Part shown: positions 54,165-64,000 of the stretch, piece after piece | Numbering within the stretch: position 1 is the first letter of the stretch | How the letters are laid out: every line of letters starts with the position of its first letter | Assembly (NCBI GenBank): GCA_019321725.1 | Contig: CM033106.1 | Location: 25,780,118-25,844,117 of the forward strand | Length of the DNA: 64,000 bases | Direction: 5' to 3' | Source: Paulownia fortunei | Lineage: Eukaryota; Streptophyta; Magnoliopsida; Lamiales; Paulowniaceae | Notes under the pieces: generated by a model | What the model was told of the DNA's origin: nothing | Database searches by the model: none | Seen by the model: the letters and a program-made list of their open reading frames with translations, nothing else | Program-made: the position numbers and the translations under genes

Positions 54165-54690
54165 AGTAGTTATTTCTCCTTCTCCTTCCTCGGTATTCTC
54201 TCCTCAGTTTTCCCACTCCCATACAGTCCCGCTCAACCAGACTCGGAAAAATCAGCAAATCGACTGCAGTTCATAATCCATTTTAAAGAGCCGAAAAGGT
54301 AACCTATAAACCTTTTGATGTTTTCTTGTAAAATTAGTTGGTTTGGGCTGTATGGGAAACTGAATTATAGTTGGTGTTCGGTTTTCGGTTCTCGTATATT
54401 GTAAGAAAGGAGAGGAAAGTTGCTAATCGTAATATTCTTAACAAAATTGTGAATTCCTAGGTGGTTTGTTGAGTGGGCTGTTGAAGTTTTGTTCGCTGGA
54501 AGGACGATTGCATAATGGGGTAAAAAGGGTGGGAAAGATATGCTATTGTTTGATGTGAAGAGTTGATTTTCTTGAAATTATCCAAAACTCTGTTGAGGCG
54601 ATAGGCATTTCACTTGATTACTGTTGATCTGTTCTTCCATAGGCATATCACTTGATTACTGTGTACTAGAATATGATATTATTAGCCATT
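54165..54690 (+). other. Duplicated leader-like segment, truncated copy
   Basis: Similar along its length to 63150-63680. It opens with TATTTCTCCTTCTCCTTCCT and CTCAGTTTTCCC, then AAATCGACTGCAGTT and GCCGAAAAG followed by GTAACC, which resembles a short non-coding first exon and a donor on the plus strand. Similarity stops at about 54690, where the next duplication unit begins, so this is probably an orphan 5' end of a gene whose intact copy starts near 63.2 kb. Confidence 0.5.
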
Positions 54691-54699
54691 TAGGGGGAG

Positions 54700-55613
54700 T
54701 TTCCAAATACATATGCAGTTAATATTAACCATTTATGGTCAATAAAGAGAATCATTTCAATTAGAGGGGATGATAAAGTAAGAACTGGCCTGAATAGTTA
54801 AAACTCATTAGTTTCGGGATTAATTTATCATATTAGTTCTTTGATAACTTTAACATTCCTTTCAAATCTCAATATTTTTGTCAATTTATCTAATATTTTA
54901 TTATAATTGCTTCTTGAAAAATGACTAGATTATTTGCAACCACGCCTAGAAAAAATAGAAAAATTGACTAGTGAGAGGAGCTATATTAATTTGGGGCGGA
55001 GGTAGTACTTATTTGAATTTATGATAAGCAAAACAAAAAAAAAAAATCATTTAGTAATAAGGTGAAATAATATGATTGAAAAATAAAAAGAAAAAAAATC
55101 TAATAATTCAAGATAATTGGTCAAAATTTTGATGGAAGTTTTGGACTCCGAATAGGATTTTATATCATAAATCATATTATAATGCTTGCCCGTCACATTT
55201 ACTTAGACTTGGACATATAGAATGCCATTTATTTGAAACAAGCCTAAGCAATTTATGGAATTCCCATTTATTTTTTTGTGGGTTTTGATGTATCCGCGAA
55301 AATGACCTTGGTCTGTCACCAAATGAAATTCCATTTGCATGCAACTTGTTTCAAGGCAAAAAATTCTTTTGAGATTAGAGCATAAAGCAGGGCCATGTGT
55401 ATTATTTATGTCAGTTGAGATGTCATCCAAGAACCATACGAGGTTTTCTCAACAATGAAACTAGTTCACTTCAGCATATCCTTTGCCCCGAAAAAAGCAG
55501 ATCTTTCAATTTGTTTCAAGTAAAAGTTGGGGAGAAGAAAGAATAGCTAGCTAGCTCAAGAAACGTCTCTCAAATCTATTAAGACAAATCTTTAGAAGAT
55601 ATATCTCCAAACT
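54700..55613. other. Duplication junction and 3' flank of OPR copy C
   Basis: From about 54770 the sequence resembles 45230-45640 instead of continuing the leader segment, placing the tandem duplication junction near 54.7 kb. 55160-55613 is the 3' flank of copy C. No gene. Confidence 0.5.
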
Positions 55614-59820
<4,207 letters not shown>

Positions 59821-60832
59821 TTCCTTCCCGACGCTTCTTCTTCCACCTTTGCTGGTGGATCAGCTGCTGCGAACAATCGAGAAGTATCATCAAATCATAT
59901 ATATAGCAATATATATATATATATATATATGTATGTAGAGAGAGAGAGAAAAAATGAGACGCAAACTTTTGCACTTTGCAGATCACACTCACGTCATGTG
60001 CTTAGAGTTGACAGTTGAGTTGCTCACAACTGACAATTTACTGCGTTTTTATAGAGGCTGGGGAGAGGGAGGGTAGGGTTGAATTGTGAAAGCAACGTGA
60101 AAATCGTTTATTGCACGATTTTACATTTTTACCCCTCAAAATTGAAACGTTAATAATAATAATAATATAAAATAATATTTTTTTCTGAAAAAATAAGAAT
60201 AGTAATGACGAAAATTCCATTAATTTTAGATTTTTATTCTAATTTGATATTTTATTTCATATTTTATTTTATACATAAATGTCTAGTGTATAAAATATTT
60301 TTTAAAATTTAAATTTAATATGTATTATATATATTTAGCGTGAATGAAATAGAATATAAGTTGGAAGAGAAGATTCGAAATGAAAGTAAAATATATAAAT
60401 GGTAATTAAACTCATGAAACTTGTCCTATTATTTCAAATGAATCAAATTCAATTCACTTTCAAGTGCAAGAAATAATAATTTTTAGATAAACTTCAAAGA
60501 TTATAAGTTATTATCTTAAATCAAATAGTAAAAAATTAAAAATTTAAATGTTTAACTAAAATAAGCAATGTATGAAGGATACCAACATAAAATTCTATAA
60601 GTTATGTATTAAGGAAATCTCTCTCTTTTAAGATCATTTTATTAATATATTCAAAATTTATTTTTTTCAATTCGCGTACTTCATGAATCTTGTCTTCACA
60701 GTGGATATATAAGATTCGGACAAAGAAAATAGTAAATTATTAGGATAAAAATAATAACTTTCAACTAGGTAATCTTGTAAATATATTCAAAAGCTTCACA
60801 TTTTTAGTTCTAATACTCCATAATACTTTGTC
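59821..60832 (-). other. Leader and promoter side of OPR copy C
   Basis: An acceptor (GATTGTTCGCAG) near 59869 and a donor (CATGAC then GTGAGTG) near 59992 indicate a leader intron of about 120 bases containing an (AT)n run at about 59909-59930 and a (GA)n run at about 59937-59949. Further upstream is AT-rich and alignable with unit 1. Confidence 0.55.
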
Positions 60833-60847
60833 CTCGATACATTATAT

Positions 60848-61202
60848 ATATATATTTTTATTTTTTATTTATTTTTTATAATTTAGGTATTCTAACTTGC
60901 GCTGGATTATATCCTGAATCTCCATAACCCTTTACCCCAGGCATCTCAGAGAGGTAAATCACGGAATATGACTCAATTGGATCACAGGTTCCCCTATTAC
61001 TATACATTTCTGCGCACAAGAGCCGCCTCCAAAGTAATTGCTCCATACCAAACTCTGATCGTAAGATCCCACTTGCAGCACAGTGATTGCTCCATACCGA
61101 AATTCAGCCGCAGGTTCCCATCAGAATTCGAACCCCCACCCTATAGCTGGAAGCGAGTAACATATTGATTGATCCACCATTTGAGTTATGTCCCGAGGTC
61201 TG
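60848..61202 (-). mobile_element. Full-length tRNA-derived SINE (second copy) with target-site duplication
   Basis: 355 bp on the minus strand, same family as 53646-54004. Minus reading: CGGGACATAACTCAAATGG (box A region), CGCTTCCAGCTATAGGGTGG, box B GGGGTTCGAATTC, GGTATGGAGCAATCACTGTG, and the shared 3' end CCAGCGCAAGTTAG followed by an A/T-rich tail. It is flanked by CTCGATACATTATAT (60833-60847) and CTCAATACATTATAT (61203-61217), one mismatch. An internal repeat (CCATACCAAACTCTG/CCATACCGAAATTC) is visible. Confidence 0.88.
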
Positions 61203-61602
61203 CTCAATACATTATATTATGACTGTCTTTAGTGGTCCGATGTCAGAACAACCGTGTATAATCAAGATAAATGAAAACAACAAGTATTGCACAATATCTA
61301 ACTCATTTAACATTGTCCAACATTTGAAGACAACTAAATATAAATCACAAACGACTATTGAAATCGATATTCTTTCAAGTTTTTTAAACTTTCATAAGAT
61401 GATAGAAGTCTTATAGTAGAAAGATATAGGCACAAGAAAGACTAAACAAAAGCATCTCATAGTTAGACGAGGATTCTCACAATTCACCTTTTTGTGGAGA
61501 ATTTAAGAAATATAAATGTTTTATTGTCAACTATATAACCCGACAACAATCCTTGCGCTTTAAATATACATAATTAACTTCATAATTTGACATCATTAAT
61601 AT

Positions 61603-62839
61603 TAAGAGTGATCATTGTGTGATTTTGCTGATTTTTTTAATAATTTCAAATCGAATTATCATATGCGATTTTGTTGGAAAATAATTTTAAATTATAATTT
61701 TGTCAAATAAAACGCGGTTTTAAGCGGTTGCGAATAGTTTTACGAATTTTTATCAATAAGAGAAATTATTAAACTCTAAAAAATTAAGACATTAATACAA
61801 AAATCATTTGAATATGAAAATAATACCATAATTTTTTTTTACTCTTTAAGGCTTTTAAATTATTGAAAATCAGATGGAAGATGCCTTAAAGATGACAAAT
61901 TGATGATTTTACCCTTACTTGTCGGCCCGACAACGCCTAGTTCTGTCCAATGCAGTGCCTACAGTGCCTAGGCGCTACAAGATCCGATTCTGCAGTACTA
62001 ATGGCCTCTTTCAACCGATTATTCATTATGTTCGAGACCAAATTGGCTTTTGGTGTCTCATATGAATTATACCCCTATGTCTTATCTTTCTATATCTTCA
62101 TGCATAAACTCAATATGACATATATGGAGTGAGTTATGCCCAAAATATCAATATGTATCATACACAAATTTTCAGTCAAGTGTAAACTGTTTAACTCAAT
62201 TTTTCTTATTACAATAGAAATAACTGTATTTCATGGTAAACATAAAAGTTATATATCTATCTCTTGATTTTCAATGGTTTAATAAACAAATCAAAATGAT
62301 ATTGGAGCAAAACGTTATTATTGAAAAACGAACACTGCCCTCAATAATATCAAACAACGGATTATTCAAAATTTTAACTAAATTCTATATTTATTTCCAT
62401 TTTTTTGTCATTTTGATATTACTTACAATATTTCAAATTAAATACATAAAAAGTAAAATAAACACTCAAAAACTAATCAAAAAGTTAAGCAAATGGTACT
62501 CAATTAATAATTATAAAATTCACTCATCAATGGTTGTTGCTCTTATTTTTTATTTTAAGTTTTAAAATTTAGAGATGTGAGTTGGAAGAAATAATAATCA
62601 ACTTAATTATTAAAGATTTATATAATAAGTTAATTATAAAATTACTCTTTTAAGGTATAAATAGACGGTTTAATTTTTTATTATTTTTTTAGTTCCCAAA
62701 CCGCCACTGCACCGTTAAAATGGTGCTATTTTTGTTTCGTATTTTAAATCGCGATTTTTGTGATAAATCAATATTAACGGTACACTACGAAATGATTCGG
62801 ACGGTTCGGGCGATTTTTTAAAAATTATAATCACCCCTA
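61603..62839. mobile_element. hAT-like non-autonomous DNA transposon
   Basis: 1237 bp with imperfect terminal inverted repeats: TAAGAGTGATCAT at the left and TAGGGGTGATTAT at the right (read inward). Flanked by 8-bp target duplications ATTAATAT (61595-61602) and ATTAACAT (62840-62847), one mismatch. TAGGGGTG-like ends and 8-bp duplications are typical of plant hAT elements. Subterminal CGGTTTTAAGCGGTTGCG and AAACCGCCACTGCACCG also fit. There is no transposase; a 110-codon frame (62233-62565) is low-complexity, hydrophobic and unlike one. The sister unit has the empty site (ACTAACAT near 53300). Confidence 0.8.
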
Positions 62840-62847
62840 ATTAACAT

Positions 62848-64000
62848 AACGTGTACTGATACATAACATCAAACCTATAATAATAAACTAAAACATATTT
62901 TCACAAAATTTATCTTTTAAAAAACATCACTGAAAAAAATAAATTTTCGTTCTCATGTTTAAGGCCATGTATAACTTCTTGTCCCTCATTTTTTTTTTTA
63001 CCACCACCTCTCACATTCCTAAGAATATACTATAACAATAAATACAATTACAAGGGTTTAATAAGATAATATTTTATTATGTTAAAGTGTAAACTTAAGA
63101 GAGTATTTTTAAAATATTAAATTTTAATTTAAAAATTAAATAAAGTTGTTATTCTTGAATCTTGAAGTTGCTATTTCTCCTTCTCTTGCATCCATATTGT
63201 CTCAGTTTTCCCTCTCCCAGACAGTACCACTCCGCTCAACCAGTCCCGGAAGAATCACAAATCGACTGCAGTTGAAGTTTGATCCACTTTAAAGAGCCGA
63301 AAGGTAACCCATAAACCTTTTGATGTTTTCTTTGTAAAATTACTTGTTTGGGCTGTTTGGGAAACTGAAGTATGGTTGGTGGTCGGTTTTCGGTTCTCGT
63401 TTCTCGTTTCTTGTGAGAAAAGAGAGAGAGTTGCTAAACATAATTTTATTAACAAATTTGTGAATTTCTAGGTGGTTTGTTAGCTGGGCTGTTGAAGTTT
63501 GTTCACTCGAAGGACGATTGTGTAATGGGGTGAAAAGGGTGGGAAAGCTATGCTATTGTTTGATGGGAAGAGTTGATTTTCTTGAAATTATCCAAAACTC
63601 TATTGAGGCGACTTTTTATTACTGTTAATCTGTTATTTTTTAGGCATTTCACTTGATTACTGTGTACAAGAGTCTGATACGAGCTTTCATAACTAGAATG
63701 AAGGAGTTTTTGTTTGATGTTGGCAAATATTTTGTTTATTGAATTTCGAAAAGGGCTTGGGACGATATGTGCAGTTTGTTGCATTGATTTCATTCAGTAA
63801 TTTAGGTTCTTTTAAGTTGGTTCTGAGAAGAGTTACAAAATTGTGGTGAAATGCTTGCATGGAAAATCTTCTTTCTGATAAGGTTTATCTCCTTTTCCAA
63901 TCACCTACACTATTTGTGATGGGCTCCTAGGGGCTGGGGAGTTGGAACAGGGGCTGTAGGCGTCTGGGATGAGACTAGAAGTCTGGGATACTGGATAAGT
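62848..64000 (+). other. Flank and probable start of a plus-strand gene leaving the window
   Basis: 63150-63310 is the second copy of the leader-like segment at 54165 (CTCAGTTTTCCC, AAATCGACTGCAGTT, GCCGAAAG then GTAACC). Here it continues to the window end without a junction, so the intact gene would lie beyond 64000. No coding exon is visible within the window. Confidence 0.4.

Noticed and set aside
62233..62565. 110-codon plus-strand frame inside the hAT-like element
   Set aside because: AT-driven Ile/Lys/Phe-rich sequence with no transposase motifs.

Overview
The window is nuclear DNA of a flowering plant, most likely a eudicot. The genes have introns with GT..AG ends. Intergenic DNA is very AT-rich. 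The protein set is plant-specific: an E-type pentatricopeptide protein, RABD and RABA GTPases, 12-oxophytodienoate reductases (OPR), and a DUF579 glucuronoxylan methyltransferase remnant. I cannot name the species.

Layout from left to right. (1) 1-2.9 kb: 5' end of a GBA2-type glucosylceramidase gene (minus), cut by the window edge. (2) 5.4-9.4 kb: a three-exon cytochrome c gene (minus). (3) 11.7 kb: tRNA-Leu(CAG) (plus). (4) 13.2-15.1 kb: an intronless PPR gene (minus). (5) 17.1-21 kb: a seven-helix membrane protein gene with a 2.1 kb intron in its 5' leader (minus). (6) 21.5-27.3 kb: a gene-poor repeat zone holding a SINE fragment, a decayed Ty3/gypsy element and a broken glucuronoxylan 4-O-methyltransferase-like gene. 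(7) 29.8-38.1 kb: two convergent Rab GTPase genes, RABD1-like (Rab1, eight exons, plus) and RABA2-like (Rab11, two exons, minus). (8) 41.1-64 kb: a tandem array of three minus-strand OPR genes with the same five-exon coding structure.

In the OPR array, copy A (41.1-44.9 kb) is intact and has an N-terminal extension resembling a plastid transit peptide. Copy B (46.8-50.6 kb) is a pseudogene with an in-frame stop, a lost splice acceptor, in-frame deletions and loss of the active-site histidine. Copy C (55.6-59.8 kb) is open throughout, but its first exon carries eight tandem copies of a 39-bp unit that add about 90 Ser-rich residues to the N terminus. Copy B has one copy of that unit at the same place. 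B and C lie in a tandem duplication of roughly 9 kb with a junction near 54.7 kb. Later insertions (a SINE in the first unit; a SINE and an hAT-like element in the second) have target-site duplications, and two of them have a visible empty site in the sister unit.

The genes form no single pathway. The functional theme of the right third is OPR family expansion (reduction of oxylipins or other alpha,beta-unsaturated carbonyls) with divergent fates of the copies. Exon borders were set by hand from splice signals, reading frame and family knowledge; no alignment or transcript was available.
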